Assembly (NCBI RefSeq): GCF_001650915.1
Contig: NZ_LXYO01000033.1
Location: 174,117-238,116 of the forward strand
DNA length: 64,000 bases
Reading direction: 5' to 3'
DNA from: Marinobacter sp. EhC06
GTDB lineage: Bacteria; Pseudomonadota; Gammaproteobacteria; Pseudomonadales; Oleiphilaceae
The translations under genes were made by a program, and so were the position numbers. Shown piece by piece: positions 37,320-45,721 of the stretch (the first letter of the stretch is position 1; each line of letters starts with the position of its first letter). The notes under the pieces were generated by a model. The model did no database searches and was not told where the DNA came from. It saw nothing but the letters and a program-made list of their open reading frames with translations.

Positions 37320-38389
37320 GACAAAGCCTCCAGGGTCGCCGCCTGCTCCCGCCAGAGTTCGGATTCAGGGATGCCAGGCTTGCGTTCACCGAACACCGTC
37401 AACACCAGCTCACCGTCAGCATTGAACGCCTCCATTGAGGTGATGATGCCGTCTGCGGAGGGGCGCCGGACCAGCCACCAGCGCCGGATTGATTCGGTGT
37501 TGGCATGCAAGTTAAAGCCTCTGTCCAGAACGTTCATCCAGGGACCGGTGCGACGCAGGTTCGCCACCTTGCCCGTGAATATCTGCACAATCCCGGGATT
37601 GCCAACGAAGAACATGGCCGGGCACTGATTATCCCGAAGCAGCTCCAACAGCCGGTCCAGAACATCACCATCGGTACGCTCAAGCTCGGTAGCCCATTCG
37701 CCTCTCAAGAGTTCCAGCGCCGTCAGCCGATCAGTACCGGCCCGTTTCAGAAGCGCACCGAAATGATGGACATCCTTGAGCTCCCGCCAGCCCTCCCGAA
37801 GAACCTCTGTGTTGACCGCTTCTGGCACCACTCGTTGAGGAGCCGGGCGCGCTCCCTGAGGCTTGAACGGCCTCAGCTCCTGATCTGCGAACGAACGGAC
37901 CAGGCGCGCCCATGCGTCGCCATCGGTATCGGCAACCCGGTAGATTTTGTGGACCGCTGCCCCGTACTGATCGAAGAACTGCAGACTTTCCCTCAACCCG
38001 GAGCGAACCCTTTCCTGCACCCGGTAGCCATAGGCCCAGTGTTTGAAAAAGACGCGGATGTCGATCTCACCAACGGCCAGCCCCATGGCCCCGGACCGTC
38101 CGCTGGTGAAATCCTTGAAGGTGCCGGTCACTTCATGAACCACTTCGTTGTTGCGGCTCAGAATCATGACCGGGCCGACGCTTTCAAGGGCCTTGAGAAG
38201 ATCCCCGAAATTGTCCTTGAGAGGAATCAGTTCGTCGCCGCCACGCAGCCGAACCAACTCCATCTCGCTAACACCCAACTTATCCGCCATCTGACGGACC
38301 CTCATATTTGGCTCTGCTTCTTGCAGCGCCCGCCAGCGTGCTGCGAGCGAATCGGTTGCCGTGCCTGTTGCCATCGCTGTCTGTTCCAT
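37316..38389 (-). CDS. hmuS: Hemin-degrading/handling protein HmuS (HemS/ChuS family)
   Basis: Start at 38389 (MEQTAMATGTATDS) because GGAG lies 7 nt upstream; a 43-residue upstream extension is rich in arginine and has no RBS. 357 residues, built of two structural repeats as in ChuS/HemS: MADKLGVSEMELVRLRGG ... VGEIDIRVFFKHWAYGYRV, then FVGNPGIVQIFTGKVANLRRTGPWMNVLDRGFNLHANTESI. These cytosolic proteins bind heme and some open its ring. It sits between the HmuY-like lipoprotein and hmuT. Confidence 0.9.
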   Translation of the reverse strand: MEQTAMATGTATDSLAARWRALQEAEPNMRVRQMADKLGVSEMELVRLRGGDELIPLKDNFGDLLKALESVGPVMILSRNNEVVHEVTGTFKDFTSGRSGAMGLAVGEIDIRVFFKHWAYGYRVQERVRSGLRESLQFFDQYGAAVHKIYRVADTDGDAWARLVRSFADQELRPFKPQGARPAPQRVVPEAVNTEVLREGWRELKDVHHFGALLKRAGTDRLTALELLRGEWATELERTDGDVLDRLLELLRDNQCPAMFFVGNPGIVQIFTGKVANLRRTGPWMNVLDRGFNLHANTESIRRWWLVRRPSADGIITSMEAFNADGELVLTVFGERKPGIPESELWREQAATLEALS

Positions 38390-38393
38390 GGGG

Positions 38394-39518
38394 TTACTCC
38401 TGCGCCTGCTGAAGCTCAACGGGCAGCCAACGCACCGTGGGCTGGCCACTCGTTCCGTCCTGGTCGTAGTAACCGACAATCTGCAGCGCCCAGACCGTGG
38501 ACTCAGGATCATTGGCATCCGCCTTGATCAGGAAGGTCCGGAAGTTCGGCCAGATCTTGTGCTGATTGGTCAGGTTGTAGGCATACCAGGTGTTATCCGT
38601 GAATACCCCGCCGGTTGAGTCCGTGTTGTACAGCTGGGGAACACCCGGATCGCTGTCATTGGCGGCAAGTTCGCTCCAGGTCATCGGGTCGGAGGCCCCG
38701 CCACTGCCGTTGCCGGACACCCCGCTGTTGGATTTCAGGTACCAGTCGCGACCGGAGAAGCCGACCTGGACATCCCAGACTTCGCTGGTTTCGCAATCGA
38801 CAACGGAAGCCGAGTCAAAATCGAAACATGCGTCGCCGCCCTCATAGCTTGCAGGGGATGTGAAAGTAATTACCGTGTCACTGAATCCCAAAGCGCCGGA
38901 GGCCTGCACGTCAAACTCGAAGGTGAAGCCGTCAATCCCCTGCCCTTCGCGGGTCGGAAAATTGAAGTCGACAACCCGCATACGGGCATAGCTGTTTCCC
39001 TCAGCAGAGCGCACCAGATAGCCAACATCTTCGGCCTCGGTGATCACACCCGTGGCAAAGTCGTATTGAGACCAGGTATCTGAAGATCCAAACGCACTGG
39101 CGAAGGCATCCTCCTGCCAGCTCCCGGGTGCTTCGAGAATGCCCAGCAAATGTTCCTCCTCGGAGTTGGCGGTCGCGTTGGTGAACACATTGGCGTCGGG
39201 ATCGCCGTTACCGTCGTAGAAATCGTCCTGGGCAATTGCCAGGGCGCCACCAACACTGGCACTTCCGGAAGCACCACTGTTCACCTTGAAGTTCAAACGA
39301 TTGGCGGCGATGTGCCAGTCGCCGCTTTCTTCCACCATCGCTCCGGTTTCCAGATTCAGGTAGACGGTCTCCGTTGCCGCGGGCATCAACTGCTCGGAAA
39401 ATGCGCTGACATTATCCGCATCGTCCTCCGCGATAGAGTTGTCACTGCCCCCGCCACAGGCCGTCAGAGCCAGGGCGGCCAGCACAATGGCCGGGGGTCT
39501 GGTATCGAAAAGATCCAT
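38394..39518 (-). CDS. HmuY-like heme-binding surface lipoprotein
   Basis: Start at 39518 (MDLFDTRPPAIVLAAL) with AAGGAG 6-7 nt upstream; 374 residues. Lipoprotein signal with lipobox LTAC (C21). The mature protein is acidic and beta-rich, with paired segments such as WSQYDFATGVITEAEDVGYLVRSAEGNSYARMRVVDFNF and KIWPNFRTFLIKADANDPESTVWALQIVGYY, which fit the HmuY family. In Porphyromonas HmuY takes heme from hemoproteins and passes it to the receptor HmuR; the receptor gene is immediately upstream here. Family call is from these segments and context. Confidence 0.7.
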   Translation of the reverse strand: MDLFDTRPPAIVLAALALTACGGGSDNSIAEDDADNVSAFSEQLMPAATETVYLNLETGAMVEESGDWHIAANRLNFKVNSGASGSASVGGALAIAQDDFYDGNGDPDANVFTNATANSEEEHLLGILEAPGSWQEDAFASAFGSSDTWSQYDFATGVITEAEDVGYLVRSAEGNSYARMRVVDFNFPTREGQGIDGFTFEFDVQASGALGFSDTVITFTSPASYEGGDACFDFDSASVVDCETSEVWDVQVGFSGRDWYLKSNSGVSGNGSGGASDPMTWSELAANDSDPGVPQLYNTDSTGGVFTDNTWYAYNLTNQHKIWPNFRTFLIKADANDPESTVWALQIVGYYDQDGTSGQPTVRWLPVELQQAQE

Positions 39519-39556
39519 GGATATCTCCTTCATGTCGTTTTTTTGGTGGTCAGGCA

Positions 39557-41566
39557 TCATTCGCCAAAGGAAACCGTGAGCCCGGCGTAGAGGAAGCGCC
39601 CGGCAACGGGTCTGAAATCTTCACTGGCATTGGAAAAGTCGCGCTGTTCGTCGGTGATGTTGTCGGCCCCGGCAAACAGTCGGAGCTGGTCTGAAAACCG
39701 GTAATTCAGTTTCAGGTCGGCCGTTGTATACCCCGGGGACACGGTCCCGGCGGCAGCATCCACGAACTCCTCACTCTGGTACCGAAGCCGTGCACTCCAG
39801 GACAGGCCTGGCAGCCCAAGCGGGCCGTCCAGCCCCAGACGCGCCTGGTGCCTCGGGCGGCGATTAAGCTCATCGCCTGTTGCACCATCTTCGGTTCGGG
39901 TCAGGGTATAGCCGGCGCTAAACCGCCAGTGCTCGGAAGGTTCCCAGCCAGCCGTGGTCTCGAATCCCCAGGTCCTTGCTTCAGCAATGTTTTCGTAGGA
40001 GAAAACCTGAACGCCGTCGTTCCGCGCCTGGGTAGCCTCGGTATCCGGCGAGGTCTGGATCAGCTGCTCGATGTCATTAAGGAAGGCGTTCGCTTCCAAC
40101 CACGCAGCCCTGTTCCAGGACAGCCCCCCTCCAAACTGATAGCTGACGGATTCCTCCGGTTGCAGATCCGGAGCTCCCTGCACGATGTAGCCAAGCTGGC
40201 TGTGATCAAAGGTGAAGTACCTTTCCTTCAGATTGGGCACCCGGTATCCGGCGCCAACGCCAGCACGCAGAAAGCCGATCAGTGAATCGGTCCGGACCAG
40301 GTCGTAACGTGCATTGATCTTGGGAGCGGTGTGGGTTCCGAAGTCGGAGTCATTCTGGAACCGGACGCCGGGCACCAGCTCAAGATGCTCAGTGGGCATC
40401 CAGGTGTCCTGAACCCAGGCTTCCTGGCTTTCACGCTGTCGGCGAGGTTCCGCACCGAGCTCGGAAGCGCCGTCCTTGGTCTGCTCGAGCGTTTCACGGT
40501 TGAAATCGATACCGCCCTGCAGGTGGTGACTGAGCCCCACCGGCTTGCCCAGATGGGCCGAAAAACGGGACAGAGTGGATTCGGCACGACGGTCATCAAA
40601 GACCCCGCTGCCGGTATACTTCAGGGTATCGTCATTGAGAATCTCATGGACGGCGGACCAGCCGGCACGCAGATCGGAGTTGCGTCCATGATCTCCAGAC
40701 AGGGTATAGCGGGTACGGGTTACCGTTTCATCCTTACCCTGATTGATCACAAAAGGCGGGTTGCGCTCGGTGTAACGTGACCCAGACTCCTCCTCGAACC
40801 GGGCGACCGCAGCGCTCAGCCGGTGATTCCCGTTCGGAGACCAGTCGGTGCGGAAGCTGAGATCGGTGCGATCGTATTCATCACCCGGTCGGGCCCAGGT
40901 CTTCGGCTCCAGATCGATGCCATCGGAATGCTGGTGAGATGCGGACAGACGCAGGGCCAACTGTTCACTACCTCCCTGGACCGTGGCTCGGGCGGAATAT
41001 CGCGCGGGGTCGGCTTCATCGCCCGAGGGATTCTGGTCACCATAGGTACCGGCATCGGTGGCGAACTGGCCGGAGAGCCCGGAAGCCGGCGGACGGGTAA
41101 TGACATTAACCACGCCACCGATACCGGAGCTGCCATACTGGGCAGAGACAGCGCCCTTGACCACTTCCACCCGCTCAATATCGAGCACGGCCAACTGGCT
41201 GACGTCCACCGTTGATCCGGTGGTGGCCGTCATTGGCAGACCATCGATCAGAACCAGCACACGATCGGATTCGATTCCCTGAAGCCAGACCTCGTAACCG
41301 GGCTTGCCGTGGATCTCCCGGAGCTGCAAACCCGGCACGTTTTCCAGAGCCTCTTTCAGATTGCGAGCGTGGGTTCTCTCAAGCTCTTCGGCGGTAACCA
41401 CTTCGGTCCGCACTGGGGTATCCAGCAACTGACGCTCACTGCGGGTTCCGGTAACAACAAGCTCATCCAGGTAACCGGCTGGCCGGCTGTCAGCGAGTGT
41501 TGCCGTGGAGACCATGGCGAGGAGGGAAGCGCAGGACAAAGTTAGATGCGAAATTCGAGAATACAT
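39557..41566 (-). CDS. TonB-dependent heme receptor (HmuR-like)
   Basis: 669 residues: signal peptide to about 25, a TonB box (LDELVVTGTR), a plug domain to about 155 (VPGLQLREIHGKPGYEVWLQGI, VLVLIDGLPM, IERVEVVKGAVSAQYGSSGIGGVVNVITR) and a 22-strand barrel ending in phenylalanine-glycine-glutamate. The YRVPNLKERYFTFDHSQLGY block near 440 is the FRAP/NPNL-like region of heme receptors. First gene of the heme operon, behind the Fur-like promoter. Confidence 0.88.
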   Translation of the reverse strand: MYSRISHLTLSCASLLAMVSTATLADSRPAGYLDELVVTGTRSERQLLDTPVRTEVVTAEELERTHARNLKEALENVPGLQLREIHGKPGYEVWLQGIESDRVLVLIDGLPMTATTGSTVDVSQLAVLDIERVEVVKGAVSAQYGSSGIGGVVNVITRPPASGLSGQFATDAGTYGDQNPSGDEADPARYSARATVQGGSEQLALRLSASHQHSDGIDLEPKTWARPGDEYDRTDLSFRTDWSPNGNHRLSAAVARFEEESGSRYTERNPPFVINQGKDETVTRTRYTLSGDHGRNSDLRAGWSAVHEILNDDTLKYTGSGVFDDRRAESTLSRFSAHLGKPVGLSHHLQGGIDFNRETLEQTKDGASELGAEPRRQRESQEAWVQDTWMPTEHLELVPGVRFQNDSDFGTHTAPKINARYDLVRTDSLIGFLRAGVGAGYRVPNLKERYFTFDHSQLGYIVQGAPDLQPEESVSYQFGGGLSWNRAAWLEANAFLNDIEQLIQTSPDTEATQARNDGVQVFSYENIAEARTWGFETTAGWEPSEHWRFSAGYTLTRTEDGATGDELNRRPRHQARLGLDGPLGLPGLSWSARLRYQSEEFVDAAAGTVSPGYTTADLKLNYRFSDQLRLFAGADNITDEQRDFSNASEDFRPVAGRFLYAGLTVSFGE

Positions 41567-41597
41567 AAATCAACCAAACGACTCAGATCTTAGTGCG

Positions 41598-41630
41598 AAC
41601 GATTATCGTTTGAATTTAGATTTATATCAA
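41598..41630 (-). promoter_or_regulatory. Fur-like box over the heme-operon promoter
   Basis: On the minus strand TTGATA (41630-41625), a 17-bp spacer and GATAAT (41607-41602) make a good sigma-70 promoter. AACGATTATCGTT (41598-41610), a perfect palindrome of Fur-box type, covers the -10. Iron-replete Fur would block transcription. Confidence 0.75.
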
Positions 41631-41660
41631 TGCCCGGGCTGGAATTTTTGTATAGGCACA

Positions 41661-41685
41661 AAAAAACCGGCCGGAGCCGGTTTTT
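41661..41685. terminator. Bidirectional terminator after secB
   Basis: AAAAACCGGC (41662-41671) pairs with GCCGGTTTTT (41676-41685). T runs follow on both strands; it lies 26 bp after the secB stop on the minus strand. Confidence 0.85.
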
Positions 41686-41710
41686 CTATTACTGCTTCAT
41701 CCGCCGCAGA

Positions 41711-42214
41711 TCAGTGAGTCTGCTGCTCTTCGTTTGCCTCACCCGCAGCTTCTTCCTGCTTGCGCTTGAGCGCCTGGGCATAGATGGCATCGAAGTTCAC
41801 CGGCGCCAGCATCAGGGCCGGGAAACTACCCTTATTGACGATGCCGTCAATTGCTTCGCGAGCGTAGGGGAACAGGATGGTCGGGCAGTAGGCGCCGAGC
41901 ATCTGGCCCAACTGCTGGCCCTCGATGCCCTGCACCAGGAACACGCCGCCCTGCTGTATCTCCACGATGTAAGCCACCTTCTCACCCACTTTTGCGGTGA
42001 CGGTCAGGGAAAGCACAACTTCATACTGGTTGTCGCTGACCTTGTTGTGGGAGGTGTTCAGATCCAGGTTAACCTGCGGCTTCCACTGCTCCTGAAATAC
42101 AGTTGGAGAGTTGGGCGACTCAAAAGACAGGTCCTTCACATAGATGCGCTGAAGGGCAAACTGGGGTTGGTTCTGGTTGTCACTGCCTGCTGCGGCTTGC
42201 TGATTCTCAGCCAT
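41711..42214 (-). CDS. secB: Protein-export chaperone SecB
   Basis: Start at 42214 (MAENQQAAAG) with AAGGA 6-7 nt upstream; 167 residues. Typical SecB: FALQRIYVKDLSFESPNSP at about 21-39, YIVEIQQGGVF, and LGAYCPTILFPYAREAIDGIVNKGSFPALMLAPVNFDAIY near 103-143, then a charged tail. A cytosolic tetramer that keeps preproteins unfolded and delivers them to SecA. A grxC gene, often found between secB and the rhodanese gene in pseudomonads, is absent in the 144-bp gap. Confidence 0.95.
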   Translation of the reverse strand: MAENQQAAAGSDNQNQPQFALQRIYVKDLSFESPNSPTVFQEQWKPQVNLDLNTSHNKVSDNQYEVVLSLTVTAKVGEKVAYIVEIQQGGVFLVQGIEGQQLGQMLGAYCPTILFPYAREAIDGIVNKGSFPALMLAPVNFDAIYAQALKRKQEEAAGEANEEQQTH

Positions 42215-42358
42215 TTTCAATCCTTTCGTTCTCGATCGTGGGCTCGGGGCCCGTTGTTATGGGATGCTTTAGAGCGTGCTGCCGGGACATTTTACGTTCA
42301 GGCCGGGCCGGCTTATGTGAAACAGTGCGGCAGAATGATCTTCAGATCAAGGGCCGCC

Positions 42359-42775
42359 CTATTTCTTCACCAACGGAAGATTGCTGGCTTTCCAGTCAGC
42401 CACGCCACCGTTCAGGCGAACCACATTGCTGAAGCCTTCCGCGTTCAACTGTTTGACCGCCATGGCGGAATGCTGGCCCATCTTGTCGGCAACGATGATC
42501 TGCTTGTCCTTGAACTTGCTCAGCTCGCCAACGCGGCTCTTGAGACTGTTCAGGGGAATGTTGATCGAGCCGGTAATGCGACCCTCACCAAACTCCTTGC
42601 GGTCCCGGATGTCGACTACAACGGCTTCATCCTTGTTGATCAGATTGACCGCGCCCTGGGCCGAGATCTTGGCACCGCCACGACGGGATTCCAGAATAAG
42701 GATGGCGACCAGGAATGCCACGAACAGCGACACAAGAATGTAGTGGTTAACGACAAATTCAAACAACCGGTCCAT
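42359..42775 (-). CDS. Membrane-anchored rhodanese-like protein lacking the catalytic cysteine
   Basis: 138 residues: one N-terminal transmembrane helix (about 9-28) and a rhodanese domain (about 36-133; VVVDIRDRKEFGEGRITGSINIP, RLNGGVADWKASNLPL). The active loop, CxxGxxS in relatives, reads DKMGQHS at 97-103: GAC (Asp) replaces the Cys codon. Two other loop residues are intact, so this is a substitution, not misframing. It is unlikely to carry sulfur and may only bind a substrate or partner. It is divergent from gpmI. Confidence 0.88.
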   Translation of the reverse strand: MDRLFEFVVNHYILVSLFVAFLVAILILESRRGGAKISAQGAVNLINKDEAVVVDIRDRKEFGEGRITGSINIPLNSLKSRVGELSKFKDKQIIVADKMGQHSAMAVKQLNAEGFSNVVRLNGGVADWKASNLPLVKK

Positions 42776-42884
42776 GAACTTACCCTGATAATGAGTTTGG
42801 CGGGATTATACACAGCCTGCTCCCCTGACAGAAGGTGACGAAAGTGGCCAGTAAATGCGAAAATAGATAAACTTCATTTTCGTT

Positions 42885-42900
42885 TTAGTAAACTTACTAA
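42885..42900. promoter_or_regulatory. Perfect palindrome upstream of gpmI
   Basis: TTAGTAA-AC-TTACTAA, 7-bp arms, 20 bp before the gpmI start in an AT-rich stretch. Operator candidate with no known owner. Confidence 0.4.
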
Positions 42901-42919
42901 CATTTTACTTCCGGACTTA

Positions 42920-44470
42920 ATGATGACAGCAAAGCGCAAGCCGACTGCACTGATTATCCTGGACGGCTGGGGCCACCGCGACCCGGCCGAAGACAACGCC
43001 ATCAGCAACGCCAGCACCCCGTTCTGGGACCAACTCTGGCAGAACCAGCCCAAGACTCTGATCAACACCTCAGGCATGTTTGTCGGGCTGCCGCAGGGGC
43101 AAATGGGTAACTCGGAAGTTGGCCACATGAACCTGGGCGCAGGGCGCGTGGTCTATCAAAGCCTTACTCGTATCGACAAGGATCTCGAAGAAGGCACTTT
43201 CCAGAAAAACGAAGTGCTCTGCTCTGCAATCGACAAAGCTGTTCAGAGCGGCCGAGCCGTACATCTCATGGGCCTGATGTCTCCCGGTGGCGTCCACAGC
43301 CACGAAGACCACATCATTGCTGCTGCCGAACTGGCCGCTGCCCGCGGGGCGAAGGAAGTTTACATTCATGCCTTCCTCGACGGCCGCGATATGCCACCCC
43401 GCAGCGCCAAACCGTCACTGGAGAAAGCCGCAGCCAAGTTGAAGAGCCTTGGGGTTGGCAGGGTTGCCTCGATTGTGGGCCGCTACTACGCCATGGATCG
43501 CGACAACCGCTGGGACCGCGTGGAAGCCGCCTACAATCTGATGACCCAGGGCACCGCAGAATTCACCGCAGCCGACCCGGTATCTGGCCTGGAACAGGCC
43601 TACGAGCGCGGGGAAAACGACGAGTTTGTAACACCAACCCGCATCCACGCTCCGGGCGAGCCAGAGGGCACCATCAACGATGGCGACACGGTGCTGTTCA
43701 TGAATTTCCGTGCTGACCGCGCACGGGAAATGACCCGCACCTTTGTGGAGAAGGAGTTCGACGGTTTCGAACGCAAGAAGCACCCGGAACTGGCCGATTT
43801 TGTGATGCTGACCGAGTACGCGGCCGACATCAAAACCTCCTGCGCCTACCCGCCGGAGCAGCTCAGCAACGGCCTTGGCGAGTATATGGCGAAACAGGGC
43901 AAGACCCAGTTGCGCATTGCCGAAACCGAGAAATACGCCCACGTTACCTTCTTCTTCAATGGCGGGCTGGAAACGCCGTTTGAAGGCGAAGACCGGATCC
44001 TGGTGCCCTCTCCCAAAGTGGCAACCTACGATCTGCAGCCGGAGATGAGCGCGCCTGAGGTCACCGACAAGCTGGTGGAGGCCATCAAGAGTGGCAAATA
44101 CGATCTGGTGGTCTGCAACTACGCCAACGGCGATATGGTTGGCCACACCGGCAAGCTGGATGCGGCTATCAAGGCAGCCGAGTGCCTCGACGAATGCGTG
44201 AAGCGCGTTGTCGAGGCCCTGGATGAAGTCGGCGGCGAAGCTCTGATCACTGCCGACCACGGCAACTGCGAGCAGATGACCGATCCCAACTCCGGCCAGG
44301 TTCACACCGCTCACACCATCGGGCCGGTGCCGCTGGTGTACACAGGCCATCGCAAGGTTGTGCTGAAGAACGACGGCAGCCTGAGTGATGTGGCACCCTC
44401 TCTGCTCGCCCTGATGGGGCTGGAGCAACCAGAGGAAATGACCGGGCACAGCCTGGTCGAGATCGGCTGA
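42920..44470 (+). CDS. gpmI: 2,3-bisphosphoglycerate-independent phosphoglycerate mutase
   Basis: 516 residues (an ATG at 42923 is equally possible). Alkaline-phosphatase superfamily. The metal-binding Asp is in [12 protein letters not shown] (about 12-23), the catalytic serine in [19 protein letters not shown] (about 57-75), and C-terminal metal ligands in [12 protein letters not shown] and [11 protein letters not shown]. It interconverts 3- and 2-phosphoglycerate with Mn2+ in glycolysis and gluconeogenesis. It is followed 20 bp later by envC, as in many gammaproteobacteria. Confidence 0.96.
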   Translation: MMTAKRKPTALIILDGWGHRDPAEDNAISNASTPFWDQLWQNQPKTLINTSGMFVGLPQGQMGNSEVGHMNLGAGRVVYQSLTRIDKDLEEGTFQKNEVLCSAIDKAVQSGRAVHLMGLMSPGGVHSHEDHIIAAAELAAARGAKEVYIHAFLDGRDMPPRSAKPSLEKAAAKLKSLGVGRVASIVGRYYAMDRDNRWDRVEAAYNLMTQGTAEFTAADPVSGLEQAYERGENDEFVTPTRIHAPGEPEGTINDGDTVLFMNFRADRAREMTRTFVEKEFDGFERKKHPELADFVMLTEYAADIKTSCAYPPEQLSNGLGEYMAKQGKTQLRIAETEKYAHVTFFFNGGLETPFEGEDRILVPSPKVATYDLQPEMSAPEVTDKLVEAIKSGKYDLVVCNYANGDMVGHTGKLDAAIKAAECLDECVKRVVEALDEVGGEALITADHGNCEQMTDPNSGQVHTAHTIGPVPLVYTGHRKVVLKNDGSLSDVAPSLLALMGLEQPEEMTGHSLVEIG

Positions 44471-44490
44471 TCCGGGAACGGAACCAACCT

Positions 44491-45624
44491 TTGCGACTTA
44501 CCGCAATTCTGGCGCTCACCCTCACTCTGGGTGCAGCGCCGGCACTCGCCCAGCAGGAGGTCACCCCGGCCCAGATCGAGGAACTCAAGGAACGCATTGA
44601 GGACATCGACGACTGGCTGGAGGATGCCGAAGATGACCGCTCCGCCCTGGAACGGCAGCTTGCTGCGACCGAGAAGAACATCAGCCGCCTGACCCGTGAA
44701 CGCCGATCCCTGCGCCAGCAGGCAGAGCAACAGCAGCAAAAACTCCGGGAACTGGAGAAGGAAGCTCAGGAGCTCACCCGCACACTCGACCGCCAGCGGG
44801 ACAGCCTCAAGAAGCAGATCCGCGCCGCCTGGATGGAGGGAGATGCGCCAGCAGTAAAAGTTCTGCTCAATGAAATTGATCCGGACAAGATTGCCCGGAC
44901 CATGACCTACTATGAATACCTCAGCAAGGACACGGTTGATCGCCTTGAGGCATTCAGGCAAAGCCTGCAAGAGCTAAGAAACACCCAGGCTGCGGTGCAG
45001 TCGACCAGGGTTGAACTGGCCAGAACCGAAGAAAGCGTCGCCAGACGCCAGCAGGAACTGACAGAATCCAGACAAGAGCGCCAGCAGACACTGGCCGCCC
45101 TGAATGCCGATATACGGAACCGTCGCAGCGAACGGGAAGAGCTGGAATCGGATCGCCAACGGCTGGAAAATCTGCTTGAAGAAGTGCAACAGGCGATCAA
45201 CAACATTCCCTCGCCCAATGAATCCCAGCCCTTCGCGTCATTGCGCAACAAGCTGCCCTGGCCAGTGAAAGGCCAGGTGTTGAGCAGCTACGGCGACCGC
45301 TACGCCGACGGCAAACTCCGGCGCAATGGCCTGCTTATCGCCACTGGAGACGACGCGGAAATTCGCGCCATACACTACGGTCGGGTCGTGTTTGCCAACT
45401 GGCTGAGGGGATTTGGCCTGATTACCATCATTGATCACGGCGATGGCTACATGACACTGTATGGCCACAGCAGCAGCCTGTTCACCAGCCCCGGAGACTG
45501 GGTGGTCGCTGGCGAACCCATTGCCCAGGCGGGCCGCACCGGTGGTACCGATTCCCCGGCCCTGTATTTTGAAGTCCGGCACAATGGCAAGCCCGACAAT
45601 CCAGGCCGATGGCTGGCAAACTGA
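44491..45624 (+). CDS. envC: Murein hydrolase activator EnvC
   Basis: 377 residues; the start appears to be TTG at 44491, immediately before a signal peptide (RLTAILALTLTLGAAPALA). A long coiled coil (about 25-245, rich in Q, E, R) precedes a LytM domain (about 265-375). The LytM metal ligands are degenerate: RNGLLIATGD where catalytic enzymes have HxGxD, and YFEVRHNG where they have HxHFE. This is how EnvC works: it does not cut peptidoglycan but activates AmiA/AmiB at the septum, with FtsEX. Confidence 0.92.
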   Translation: MRLTAILALTLTLGAAPALAQQEVTPAQIEELKERIEDIDDWLEDAEDDRSALERQLAATEKNISRLTRERRSLRQQAEQQQQKLRELEKEAQELTRTLDRQRDSLKKQIRAAWMEGDAPAVKVLLNEIDPDKIARTMTYYEYLSKDTVDRLEAFRQSLQELRNTQAAVQSTRVELARTEESVARRQQELTESRQERQQTLAALNADIRNRRSEREELESDRQRLENLLEEVQQAINNIPSPNESQPFASLRNKLPWPVKGQVLSSYGDRYADGKLRRNGLLIATGDDAEIRAIHYGRVVFANWLRGFGLITIIDHGDGYMTLYGHSSSLFTSPGDWVVAGEPIAQAGRTGGTDSPALYFEVRHNGKPDNPGRWLAN

Positions 45625-45721
45625 GACGCCCCGGGAGGGCTGACAAACGCCGCGGGTAACGCCATACTGTCCGGAGTCAGGGAATCCAGTCCAACTATCG
45701 GAATAAAAACGGGATATGTGA

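Noticed and set aside
37505..38527. 340-residue ORF opposite hmuS
   Set aside because: Antisense shadow of hmuS.
41630..42838. 402-residue ORF opposite secB and the rhodanese gene
   Set aside because: Spans two clear genes on the other strand and contains no domain pattern.
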